DNA from: Prochilodus magdalenae
Lineage: Eukaryota; Chordata; Actinopteri; Characiformes; Prochilodontidae
Assembly (NCBI GenBank): GCA_024036415.1
Contig: JAMWET010000477.1
Coordinates: 540,001-604,000 of the forward strand
Length of the DNA: 64,000 bases
Direction of reading: 5' to 3'
Notes under the pieces: generated by a model
Told to the model about the DNA's origin: nothing
Seen by the model: only the letters and a program-made list of their open reading frames with translations
Database searches by the model: none
Made by a program: the position numbers and the translations under genes
Shown: positions 44,480 through 54,608 of the stretch, in pieces
Numbering within the stretch: the stretch's first letter is position 1
Layout of the letters: every line of letters begins with the position of its first letter

Positions 44480-45560
44480 CTGTACACACGCTCTGAGTCC
44501 CCTCTCCTCGCGCTGCGTGCTCGCCCAGACGCGCTGCTAGGATACAGACAGAATCACTCTGAGCTGGAGGACAAACGAAACCGAAAGTTTACATCTCCGT
44601 TTGTAAGTCATAGATTCCTTCAGTTGTATACTCCTACTGTTTAGCTCTTCACTCGCCCGTTTGGGCCTTTTTCACTTATGTCGCGTTTATTTCCTCCTTA
44701 AGGGATAGCGCATAACACTCACTTCCGCTCCATAGAACTACTGCCCCAATGATATCTTAATATTATTGTAGTGCGCCATAGCGCTCAAACACTGAGTTTA
44801 ACAGTCATAATTTAATTTAGTTTTTTTTTAGCACTGTCGTAACATACAGTAAGAATAAAAAGTGAGTGAAGTTTGAACACACTTATATGCTAAATATGTG
44901 TGGAGCGCAGCTTTGTTTACTGTTGCTGCAGCTGCAAATATCAAGCAGTTTCTGTGTCTTTCACACGCCAACGATTTTTGCAGCCTAGTATTCTGTTTTT
45001 AAGATGCTTGCTAACATCTACTATGCCAAACTGTTATGCTTTACGATGTGCTTGTCCCGTTTCAGCTTTGTATGAGCAGGTAACGTTAGCTGTCCATCGT
45101 GTCAGAGACACCCCAATAACCTGTGTGAGAATAGGGGAATCATAACGTTCACATCAGAACCACAACACTAAGATACAAGCCAAGAGTCATGTTTTCCAGT
45201 GAGCGATGAAACGATAATGTTATCTGAAAAACAGCTTCAAAATTGGTGACGAACTAAAATAATAATACTGAACAGAAAATCGCTAAAGCAGCTAGCTAAT
45301 GATTGCTAACATGTAGCTGCGTTCCCGAACGGCGGTGCTAGGTTAGCTAACTAGCACCCGGGAGAGCTTAACTTTAACTCTATCGAATGAAGCTAATAAA
45401 ACGATTGCTTTCCTTTAATAATATTACAGAAATCGATGATGTGCTGTACATATCTCAAAGAGACTACTCCTCCATGTTAGCCATCTTGTACAAGCAGCGA
45501 AAGAGAGCTACCATATTTAGGAATATAGCTTCTGTTAGCGATTGCAAAGCTAGCTAAGTT
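44480..45560. promoter_or_regulatory. CpG-containing, promoter-like block
   Basis: Unique sequence with CpGs denser than its surroundings (CTCCTCGCGCTGCGTGCTCG at 44503, CCCGAACGGCGGTG at 45325) and TAGCTAAC-type words common near fish promoters. AGCCATCTTG at 45479-45488 is, on the minus strand, CAAGATGGCT, a YY1-type initiator-region motif. No transcript can be assigned. Confidence 0.3.
45023..45079 (+). CDS. hypothetical first exon, THAP-like start
   Basis: An ATG with A at -3 opens a frame encoding MPNCYALRCACPVSALYEQ, directly followed by a splice-donor-like CAG/GTAACG at 45080. The M-x-x-C-x4-C spacing and MPN start recall the beginning of THAP zinc fingers (C-x(2-4)-C half), which often sit on a short first exon and occur in several transposases. 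The other THAP landmarks (central W, C-x2-H, AVPTIF) were not found downstream. The resemblance is weak and may be chance. Confidence 0.15.
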
Positions 45561-46399
45561 TAAACAAGGTCTGTCAGTTCCATACTACGCATAAACGTAT
45601 TTCAGTCTTTTTAAAGAAGCTGTAATATTACTAAAACCACTAGCACAGAGACGTTTGATGTGTGCAGCAGCAGTAAACAGAGCTGTTCCACACATACAGC
45701 ATTTAGGCTCAGTTTAAATCTAAATCAGTATCTCGTTCACTTCTCTCTCTCTCACTGTTTCTCGCAAAAGTGCTTGAAAACTCAAATATAGCGCTTGTAG
45801 CTCAGTGTTTGAGCGCCAACTAGTTTACTAATTGGGTTATATTTAATTATTAAAGTACACATACCCCACAAGAACACATACTAGTGTACTGCAACATTTC
45901 CTCATCTTTATATTTACTCAGTTTATAAACTATGATTTGTTCAGTCTCTCTTGAAATAAATATAATTCATAGGGGACATTGAGTCACAAATGAAGCCCAG
46001 AGTCACTGCTGTCTCCAGTTATAATAATATAATTAATAATTAATAACGTTGTATGTTGAATTTTTATTATTTTATTTCAGAGGAAGGGGTAGAGTGGTGG
46101 TGGTTAGCCGGGTGAGACTGTAAGAATGTGATTTGAATGAGAATGTGAGATATTGCTTGATACTTCGTCGTTTTATATTGAAAAATTATATTGTATATAA
46201 TTTTTAAATAAATAAAAATGTTTAATGTTATATATTATTTATTGTTATATAGTACAAAATATATTATAAAATGAGATACTATTTCTTAAAAAATCTGGTC
46301 TCTCTTTCCTCAACTGCTAAAAGTCTTGACTTGAATTCGACGTGGCCCAGTCTTGGTCTTTACTCAGACTTGGATCCCACAGTCATGACTCCAACACTA

Positions 46400-47749
46400 G
46401 TTCATGATATGTTATTTCCAAGTACTAGACAGTGCTTATTCATGTATGACAACGTAAATACAGTTTCCCATTCTATGGCTCCTTTCGCCATGTAAATGCC
46501 ATTTACGTCTTAAAGATTCAACAAAAAACTATATTCTGAAAATGTAACTACATCAATCTTAGGGCTTATAGGTTAGATAGAGTTGGTATTGGTGTCATCT
46601 TAAAATTAATGATCAGGTATCTGGGCAGCACTGGGCAGAATTAATGATCAGCGCTATATTACCAGCTGAATGCTTAGGCAGAATAGCTTCATGAGCAATA
46701 TCATGTGATTGGATATACAGCTCATGTGAATAATCTGGTTGAATTATGAATTAGTGATAAATACATTCCAAATAAGCTATTTTTTATTCACTCATATATA
46801 TATAACAAATGCACTACTTAAAAATAAAGTCTTTCTTTAGCACAGATAAAACTACATAAGGCAAATGTGAGTATCTTCAATTTACTAGTAACTTTAAGGA
46901 TGATTTATTATTTTTAGATTTATTGTCTTTAACTAATTAAGTAACAACTAGCTTAGAGAATCATTACAGTTGGAGCTATTCAGCTTAAGCCATAAATGTC
47001 AAAAAGGAGAGAAAAAACACCAGAGAGTATGCCAAAAATTTCTGCAAGTGACCTTTCTAACTTTCTTTCTTTTTGTTATTTCTGTTTCTGACTGGCTAGA
47101 CTAGCGCTCATTTTCTCAGGGCTGTATCTAGAAGTTCCAGTAGGCAAAGGGAAGTGACTTTTTTGTCATGAAATTTGTCCCACCCTCTGGACATCACAAC
47201 ATGTCATGTTGATCATGTTGACTTTGATTTCTTAATTCATTTGGTAGTTAATCTGTCTTTTAAGACATTCAATTCATTAAGGCCTAATTAACAGGAGAAC
47301 TTGCTTAGCTGTATTAATCTTGATATTTTTGAAAAAAAAATACAATTTAACAATTTGCTTTATACAATATTACCCATTTAATATTCAAACAAAACATATA
47401 TATGAAATAAACTAAAAAAATAAAAATAAACTAAGCATGACAGATAGACAGTTATTTTATTTCTTAAGCGTTAGTGTGTATATGTCTGAGTGTCTGGTGT
47501 GTATGCTCTCCTGCCCTCTCCATCTCTCTCTGACATGACTGAGTCTGAAGCAGTGTGTGTGTGTGTGTGTTTCTGTCACTCAGCCTGAGCCCATTACTGC
47601 TCTTAACTCCGCTCTCACACCCACCCAAGTGTTGATGCGCTAAAAGGCCGAGTTAAAGCTCCGCAGACCCGTTATTACAGCCGTTCTGCGCAGACAGCCA
47701 GGAAAGAGCCGGTTAGCACCAGGCGCTAACACACACACACATACAGACA
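46400..47749. other. AT-rich unique DNA, no gene
   Basis: 46580-46680 has a short internal repeat (ATTAATGATCAG twice, about 40 bp apart) that may be a transposon remnant. (GT)n at 47554-47570. Otherwise nothing. Confidence 0.45.
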
Positions 47750-47880
47750 TTTACTTACACACACTTGCAAGGGCACCTGAAGCAGTAGCGGACGGCTGGC
47801 CGCCAGCACTGAATGTCAAAGTGAAAATCTGCATAATTTGCGAGGCATTTTTTCCGCATGACATTTTTGCTTGCTTTAAC
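47750..47880. promoter_or_regulatory. candidate conserved non-coding element
   Basis: Non-repetitive block with GAATGTCAAAGTGAAAATCT (47811), TGCATAATTTGCGAGGC (47830) and CCGCATGACATTTTTGC (47854). Octamer- and homeobox-like words plus retained CpGs suggest an enhancer-type element. Inference only. Confidence 0.3.
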
Positions 47881-47885
47881 TTTAA

Positions 47886-47913
47886 CCCCACACCCCATGC
47901 CACCCCCCAACCC
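47886..47913 (-). other. G-quadruplex motif
   Basis: Plus-strand C4-ACA-C4-ATGCCA-C6-AA-C3, so the minus strand has four G-tracts with loops of 2-6 nt. Confidence 0.75.
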
Positions 47914-49599
47914 ACCATGCAGACTCACACACATGCACACAAAGGTTGTCTTCTCGGGTAGATTTTTCCTGTAGTTTGTCAAATGTTCAAATATATTCAA
48001 ATTGTAGACTACACTTTGTGAGAATTTGGGGACCTCTATGGTGGAACCGTGTAAGTGCAGACCTCTTCTCTGAGTCGAATTATTGCGAGTGTGTTGAAAG
48101 AGCATTGTGAATAGTGAATTATCTAACATTGTTGTCATTATTATGTTGATTTTGCATTTGAGGCCTATGGTGTGATCCATAAAAAGTGAAACCTCAGATT
48201 TTTAAGGTGTTATTTTAGGCTTTACATCATTTTGACAAAAGCGATTTTGTTCTTTTTTTGCTAATAATAACTGCAATAATGATCTTTTTTCAGTGTCCAC
48301 AATTCCCAAAAGTGGGCACTCAAACCTCTAGCATCTCACAAAACTCATGCTATTAAAACCATTGTTCTTAACCTAAAGATATGAGATGGATTTTCTTTTG
48401 TTTTCTATACAATTTCTTACATTCCTTGCCAGAAAAACAATTACAATGTGTGAGGCAAAGAAAGTATTAGCATGGGTCAGTGAAGTTTGTTGCACCACAG
48501 CCAAACAAGCAGTTGCACTTCTTTTATGTGCATAAACATTGCAAGTTTGTTAGCTTACGAGGCTGCGGAGAATCCACATGCGTTGACTTATCAAGACTTC
48601 CTCAATTTCCTCAGGGTACAGTTAAACATAGATACATTGCTTCCTTTAGAGTAGCTGAGGAGTGTTGGGTGGGCAAATTTCCTGTAAATCTAAACACCCA
48701 ACCAAAGCCAGAATGTATTGTTGTGTTTGCTGATGTGGTCAGCATGTTCCTCTGGGCATTTTCTAGACATCATATGACCTGAAAGATGCTGGGATTTGCT
48801 TTTCACGTTCAGATAGACATTTATTATACATATCATTTTAGTTCTATTAATATATCAATTTTTATTGGGCCTTAACACCCATAAGCACAAACACACACAC
48901 ATAGTTGGTTTGGTAAGATTTGCTGTGTGCATTGAGTGATTAAGTTTCACTCCCCCTCACATTCCACACTGCACCACCGTCACACTAAAAAATGTGTATG
49001 TGTGCACCTGGGAACCTATCTACATCAAATTTTAAAAAAAATCCAGCTATCAATTAAATTAATTTATTCTAGTTAATACATTTAAACTTAGTTCTGAATA
49101 CGAGTTATTGTCTGGATATTTTGTATATATTAATATTTTTATGCTTAATGTTCTTTTTAGAAGAATCTACAGCTTTGTTCATCATTTTGGACTCATTGTA
49201 CTCTTTTTTTTAAACCACCTACTTCAAACTCTCACATGTGCTCTAGTAAATCAGTATTTTCAATAATATAAAACCAAATTGTTTTCTGATGAATGTGTAA
49301 AATAATTCAGTGCTAGTGTTGTAAAACCTCATTGTTATACAATTTTCTCAGCTTAAGAATAGTCTGCCACATAATTCTGGATACATCAAGAATGATGAAA
49401 TGTTCCACCTGTCCAGAATGATTAAATGTAGACAAAACTCAAACGTTTAAAAAAGGTGTAGAATTTCAAGAATGATAAACCAATATAAATCATTCAAAAA
49501 TAAATCACATTGTTTTCCTGTTATGAATGTATGTGTTATTGTACTGTATTGTATTGTATGGCAAATGATTAAAAACTTTTGTTCATACTATCATAACAG
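47914..49599. other. AT-rich unique DNA with one orphan frame
   Basis: 48480-48782 is open for 100 codons on the plus strand and is not low-complexity, but it has no recognised domain, splice site or CpG context and is probably chance. The 141-codon minus-strand frame at 47755-48180 overlaps the candidate element above and is not credible. Confidence 0.4.
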
Positions 49600-50229
49600 T
49601 ACATGCACATACATATACACACACTTATAGGCCCACACACTGGAGTGGGTATGTCTGTGTGTGTGCGTGTGTGTGTGACCGCTGTGCATGCTCAGACTGA
49701 GCTGTGGAGGGTGGAGTGTGTGACAGGGGCATTTGGAGACGCTGCAGGTTTTGACACATTCCCCCGAGTCTGCGTCTAACTTTTCTCTCTCCTCATTCCT
49801 CCCTCTCTTTCTTATCCTCTTTTCCCTCATACCCCTTTTCTTTTTTTACTGTCACCTGCTTTGGGGCATATAACCCACATTTCCCTCCTTGCTGACTGGC
49901 ATACGCAGCTCCAATGTGTGTGTGTCTGTGTAGCAGTATATGTAGCACAGCAGCTTTTACTCATACAGAAGCACATAGACACAGCACATACACGAGTGAC
50001 TGGGTTTGTGTGTGTGTGTGTTACTATCATATGCAGTCTGGAAGGTCTTCAAGCGCAGGTGATCTCATCACCCCCTCTTCACACAGCTCACAGAGAAAAG
50101 CCCCCCAATTACACATACACACAAACACACACACATCTGCTTTTATTCAGTCTGTCTTTACTGCCCTGAGTCACCTTCTCTACAGAGCCAGCGCTTTACA
50201 ACACACACACATATTGCACCTTTAAAACA
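49600..50229. repeat. unique DNA peppered with short CA/GT runs
   Basis: Short CA/GT runs at 49615-49624, 49654-49678, 49915-49929, 50004-50020, 50113-50135 and 50200-50211. A pyrimidine patch at 49780-49850. No gene. Confidence 0.6.
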
Positions 50230-50470
50230 GCAAAATGAAACACACCGCCAGCACGCACAAATAAATAAATACGGCCGTGTTGGTAACGGCACATCCATGA
50301 GCACTTACACAAAAAGGGGGAATTCATAACTCCGCAACAATGAATAACAGAGGACGATAAACAGAGCCGTAAAAAGCGAGTGAGGCGATATTTATGGTGG
50401 TAATAATGATGGGAAATGGAATCTGAAGAGCTGTCGGGGTCCCAGGGCCAGGCTGAAAGGCCGTGGGGTC
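50230..50470. promoter_or_regulatory. candidate conserved non-coding element
   Basis: Dense unique block with CpGs and AT-rich words (AAATAAATACGGCCGTGTTG at 50264, GGCGATATTTATGGTGGTAA at 50383). Texture only. Confidence 0.25.
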
Positions 50471-52120
50471 TCGCACACACACAGACCCTGCAGGGGCAGG
50501 GCACGACTCAACTTTTCTCCCCAATCCTTGCTGTTCAATACAATGAAATGTAGCTGCAGAAAAAGGCATGATGCTTGTGACATCACAACCATGAAAACAT
50601 TTCAATATTACCAGGTCATTTGCACCCTAGCAGTTTAACCCTGCCAATTAAATCTACTGCATTTTAGCCCAGCAGTCATAAAGCCCTGCTCATATTGCCT
50701 ACAGCAGTTTAGGGCCACCCATTCCACCAACTTAAAGTCCCCTCTAGCTGGTACTTGTCACAGCATCACATTCAAATAGCAATGCTTTTCTAGAGAGATT
50801 ATTCAAGCTATAGGAGCTAAATATAGGCGAAGTTCATTATTTTCAAGCCACCATTCATTAAATAACAAACCACCGAACAATTGCTTAATGTGAAACTGTG
50901 CTGCTAACTAAGAGATGGGGGCTAATTTGTATTAGATCTGCTAGCATGATCAGTCTGGCTTACTAAAGCACTGATGCAAGTTTAAAGGCAGTCAAGTAAA
51001 GAAAGGCTAAATTAAACCTGTTCCATGGTTAAACAGTGCCATAGGGTACAGTACCATTCTAACTGTTAATTGTCTAAAAGTTTAAAAGTTTGTTCCACAT
51101 GGCAGCCTGGACTGCTTTTTGAATTAGCCGCAACCAGTTAGAAGAGAGGTCATTTGCATTTTTTGGTCGCAAAGACCCCAGACAACACTAAGCTTTTTAA
51201 AATTTCAGTGATGTCTTAACATCTTCTGCATATACAATTATCCAGTTCAGGTATTCTGAGCAGTTTGATGGAAAATTCCCATACAAGATTTCCAAAATGA
51301 ACCATTCATTTTTAATATGTAATGTTTATAATAATACAATAGTGGTAATTCTTTGGGGATCATTTTTCCCCAAACTATCATAAAGCAACATTTTAGGCAT
51401 AAGACAAAACGTTTGTAACCACTTGTTATTGCATTTTTATTGAGATGAAACTCTTCAGATGTTATTACCAAAAATGTGGATTGGAGCATTTGACATTAAA
51501 CCACTCGTTTAACCGTAGCCGTTTAAGCAGTCAGAAATGTAAGACAATAGGTGAAACTTTGTTCTTTTATTGTGAGATAAAGAGGAGTGTAAAATGCTTA
51601 TGCAGAAAGACTCATGAGTCATTCTAGTACCTAAAATTATACAAACATTATAGAAAAACCTCACATAAAGAGAAGTACAAGACAAATACAGATTTTGGGC
51701 TCTGCATTATGAAACCATCAGATTTAACTGACTAAACAATTTATTCCTGATTTTTGTCTGCAAAAGCATTAGTGTAGCTAAAATCAGACTGGAAAAGCAT
51801 CAGGGTGGATTCTTAAATATAGTTCAGCGGGATATGAGTTTTGATTACTGTAAGAAATCATGGGTGTGCGATGTTGGATGGTAATTCAGCCACCGCTGCT
51901 TTAACAGAGGCTCTTCGTTATTTCACAGTGTGTGTCTTCAGCAGAGAGTGTGATGTAGAGCCGCTTTCATACACGGCATGAAGCTGATATACAGAACTGC
52001 CCTACTGCTCTTTTACTGTGTACGACTGACTCTGCTCTTTTCAAAAGGACACCTTTTATAAACGTGCATGACTCTGTGTGACAGAGGTGCTTCTGAAATG
52101 TGGAAAAGATGAAGCAGAAA
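50471..52120. other. unique intergenic DNA, no gene
   Basis: Mixed-composition sequence with no recognised repeat or transposon terminus. Confidence 0.45.
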
Positions 52121-52123
52121 AGA

Positions 52124-52178
<55 letters not shown>

Positions 52179-52181
52179 CAC

Positions 52182-52274
<93 letters not shown>

Positions 52275-52290
52275 CACACACACACACAGA
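52121..52290. repeat. long imperfect (CA)n microsatellite
   Basis: About 170 bp of CA repeats with scattered CG, AA and TA interruptions. Frames are Thr-His / Val-Cys translations. Confidence 0.96.
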
Positions 52291-52380
52291 GGCCAGGATG
52301 TCACTGTGACCTGACCAGCAGTGAGGAAAGGGAGGAGGCCACAGAGAGAGAAAGAGCAAGAGGGACATAAAGAAAGAATT

Positions 52381-52381
<1 letters not shown>

Positions 52382-52419
<38 letters not shown>
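52382..52419. repeat. (GT)n microsatellite
   Basis: 19 perfect GT units, 92 bp from the (CA)n run and complementary to it. Confidence 0.96.
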
Positions 52420-52421
<2 letters not shown>

Positions 52422-52544
52422 GGTTGGTGTTATCATCCAGCATTCCATCCTTTACACTCACAGCAACCCCTTCCCTCCCACTCTCACCAGCGAGGGGTGG
52501 CATGGTGGGCGTCAGTGTGAGAGTTAATGGGTGAGTTAAGTATG

Positions 52545-52845
52545 CTGTCCCCTTTCTCTCTTTCTGTCTCTCTCACTCAATCTCTCTCTCTCTCTGCGTT
52601 TTTTGCGTTTACATTTTCTCTCTTCTTCTCTCCATCTTTTTCTTTAATTCTTGATTAATTTCTTTATTCTTCATTATCTTTCTCACTGTTCTCTTTCAAT
52701 CTTCCTTTTCTTGTTATTCTTACTTTTGTCATTTATTCTTTTATTCTTTCTGAAGATCCCTCTCTTCTTCTCTCTCCCATTTTCTCCTTCCTTCCTTTTC
52801 TTTCCCTTTCTTTTTCTCTCTCGCTCTCTCTCTTTTTTGTCACTG
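52545..52845. repeat. degenerate pyrimidine-rich tract
   Basis: CT/T-rich irregular sequence on the plus strand. Confidence 0.8.
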
Positions 52846-53130
52846 AGAGTACAGAAAACATCTCAGGGATTTCCTGCCATTCACAACATCCAGTAACACT
52901 CTGCCCTGTCCACTACTGTTAGTGTGTATGTGTGTGTACTTGTGTGCAGAGGAAGGTGTGTTGAACTCTGCTGATTGGTGTATTACACTCTCATCCCTCC
53001 GTCGTCTCCAGCAGTGCAGTGACTAAAGAATAACAACACACCTAGCCGTAAACCCGATAACACGCCAACCTGGGCCTCCTTAAGGATGGGTCATGCTTCC
53101 TGTATGACCGACACACGCACACATACACAC
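52846..53130. other. unique DNA
   Basis: Short imperfect GT run at 52921-52950. Nothing else. Confidence 0.45.
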
Positions 53131-53335
53131 GTTTGTCTTACATTTCTTGTGAGGACTTGCTGAAACTAATCCTGACCTTAACCTCAGTAGCCAAAAGCAT
53201 TTTTTTAGCTTTTTAAGTTTTGCCCAAAATAAAACTGTCATTTGTGGTGAGGATCTCACTCTGAGCATATATGTCATGTTGTCCTGTCATTGTGAAGACT
53301 TGGAGTTCTCGCAAGGATGGCAAGACAAGCACACG
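53131..53335. repeat. dispersed teleost repeat with GTGAGGAC motifs
   Basis: GTTTGTCTTACATTTCTTGT and GAGGACTTGCTGAAACTAAT at the left, ACCTTAACC in the middle, and GTGAAGACTTGGAGTTCTCG and CAAGGATGGCAAGACAAGC at the right reproduce the order of a common fish repeat (recalled; class unknown). No open frame belongs to it. Confidence 0.55.
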
Positions 53336-54574
53336 CCCTTATGCTTACACAGTTGCATGCACACACAGAAGCGCTTATACACATGCACACGCACAGACAC
53401 ACTTATTCTAAGGACATTCCCATTGGGATTTGGCTCCATCAGTGTGGGTGCAGTCATAAGCTGGTGTTACGTAGGTGGTTGTTTGACGTCTGCTGTGTGT
53501 GTGGTGAAATTTCTGTTCTGTCTGGTCTGTACCAGTATGGACGAGTTTAAATTCTGTGTCTGGGTTGCCAGCATGATGTCCTTTTCGTCTCCTTCTTGTT
53601 GTATTTTGTTGAAATGACCTATGTTGGCACTGCTGTGATGAAATAGTGGTTCACCAAAAAAATTAAATTAGATAAGTTGGAAAGAATGGCAAGGGGGCTC
53701 CACAATCTCCAGTCAGTGAATGGCCAGTGACATAGATACCTGCTTAACATGAGCACTAGCTTATTTCACTTGGAACTAGACTCACCTTGGTTGGAATATA
53801 GCCTAATACATAAAATATACACATGTACTAGTAAAAAGTAAAAAGCAATTGGGTGAGTGATAAACCTTCACAACAGAACAAAACAATAAACAAACAACTG
53901 TTCACCAGGACAAATGTGTTCCCTTAAAGTTAATGGGCTCAAATTAAGTCAGATCAAGCTTTCACAGTTTCTGTTATTACTGCATTTTTTCTGCATGGTG
54001 ATTTTCTACATATGTCTCCCACAAGCACTGTCCAGTGTGCTGAAGGTAAAGCCATTTAAGAGCTGCAATTACAGCTTCTATTGTAACCACATACAGTGGT
54101 CAAGCACCTGGGGTCTGGCTGCTACTTCCACTAATACAGATGTGTTGAAAGGTTAACGGCAAATGCATTAAAGGTATTTAAAAAGTTCATCACAATGATA
54201 AATTAACTTTGTCAGCTCTACTAATAACATTATGTTACACTGAACAGGGTTTTCTGAACACTTGGTCACCCGTTGAGGACCATATCTTCGTGATTTCTAC
54301 TGTCCATCTTTTTCTTTTCTCTCTTGTTCTTTTATCTATTCTCTGCACCCTTTTTCTGACTTCTTGTGGTTTAGCATGATGCAGCTCACAATCAAGCGTC
54401 CAAACCAAAAACACGTGGATGCGGTGAATTTGCTAATGCAAATAGTGCATTAGCAAAACCAGACACAAAAAACGGCAATGGCGAAACGAGCAGCCACATC
54501 ATGACATCATGCGAGTAGAAGCTTCGAACGTGTGTGCGTGTGTTTATGAGTGTGTGTATGATGCTGGTAAGTGT
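53336..54574. other. unique intergenic DNA, no gene
   Basis: Overlapping frames at 53276-53617 extend out of the dispersed repeat and have no domain. Otherwise nothing recognised. Confidence 0.45.
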
Positions 54575-54608
54575 CCCACAACCCACCCCCCCATCCCCCC
54601 CCCCTCCC
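54575..54608 (-). other. C-rich / G-quadruplex motif
   Basis: Plus-strand C-runs of 3, 3, 7, 10 and 3 separated by 1-4 nt. The minus strand satisfies the G-quadruplex rule in several registers; the plus strand could form an i-motif. Confidence 0.85.

Larger units (their letters stand above)
43976..46399. mobile_element. possible hAT-like element with CpG-containing interior
   Basis: The left end TAGTGTTGCCGTCAT (43976-43990) and the reverse complement of the right end, TAGTGTTGGAGTCAT (46385-46399), agree at 13 of 15 positions and resemble the CAGTGTTG termini of hAT elements. Flanking octamers GTTACTAA and GTTCATGA agree at only 5 of 8, a weak target duplication. The interior carries a nested LINE tail (44068-44140), a CpG-containing stretch (44480-45560), a candidate THAP-like first exon and a YY1-type site. 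No transposase frame is seen. It may be a non-autonomous element, or two unrelated ends flanking ordinary DNA. Confidence 0.4.

Noticed and set aside
45788..45826. tRNA-like phrase GTAGCTCAGTGTTTGAGCGC
   Set aside because: Resembles an A box, but no B box, anticodon arm or acceptor pairing follows; AT-rich DNA continues instead.
47755..48180. 141-codon minus-strand frame
   Set aside because: Crosses the G-quadruplex and the candidate non-coding element; no domain, and Gly/Cys patches derive from C-runs.
48480..48782. 100-codon frame with non-repetitive composition
   Set aside because: No family resemblance; AT-rich surroundings without CpG or splice signals. Mentioned only as an orphan frame.
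51967..52503. 178-codon minus-strand frame with Val-Cys repeats, considered as a Cys-rich secreted protein
   Set aside because: Generated by the facing (CA)n and (GT)n repeats.
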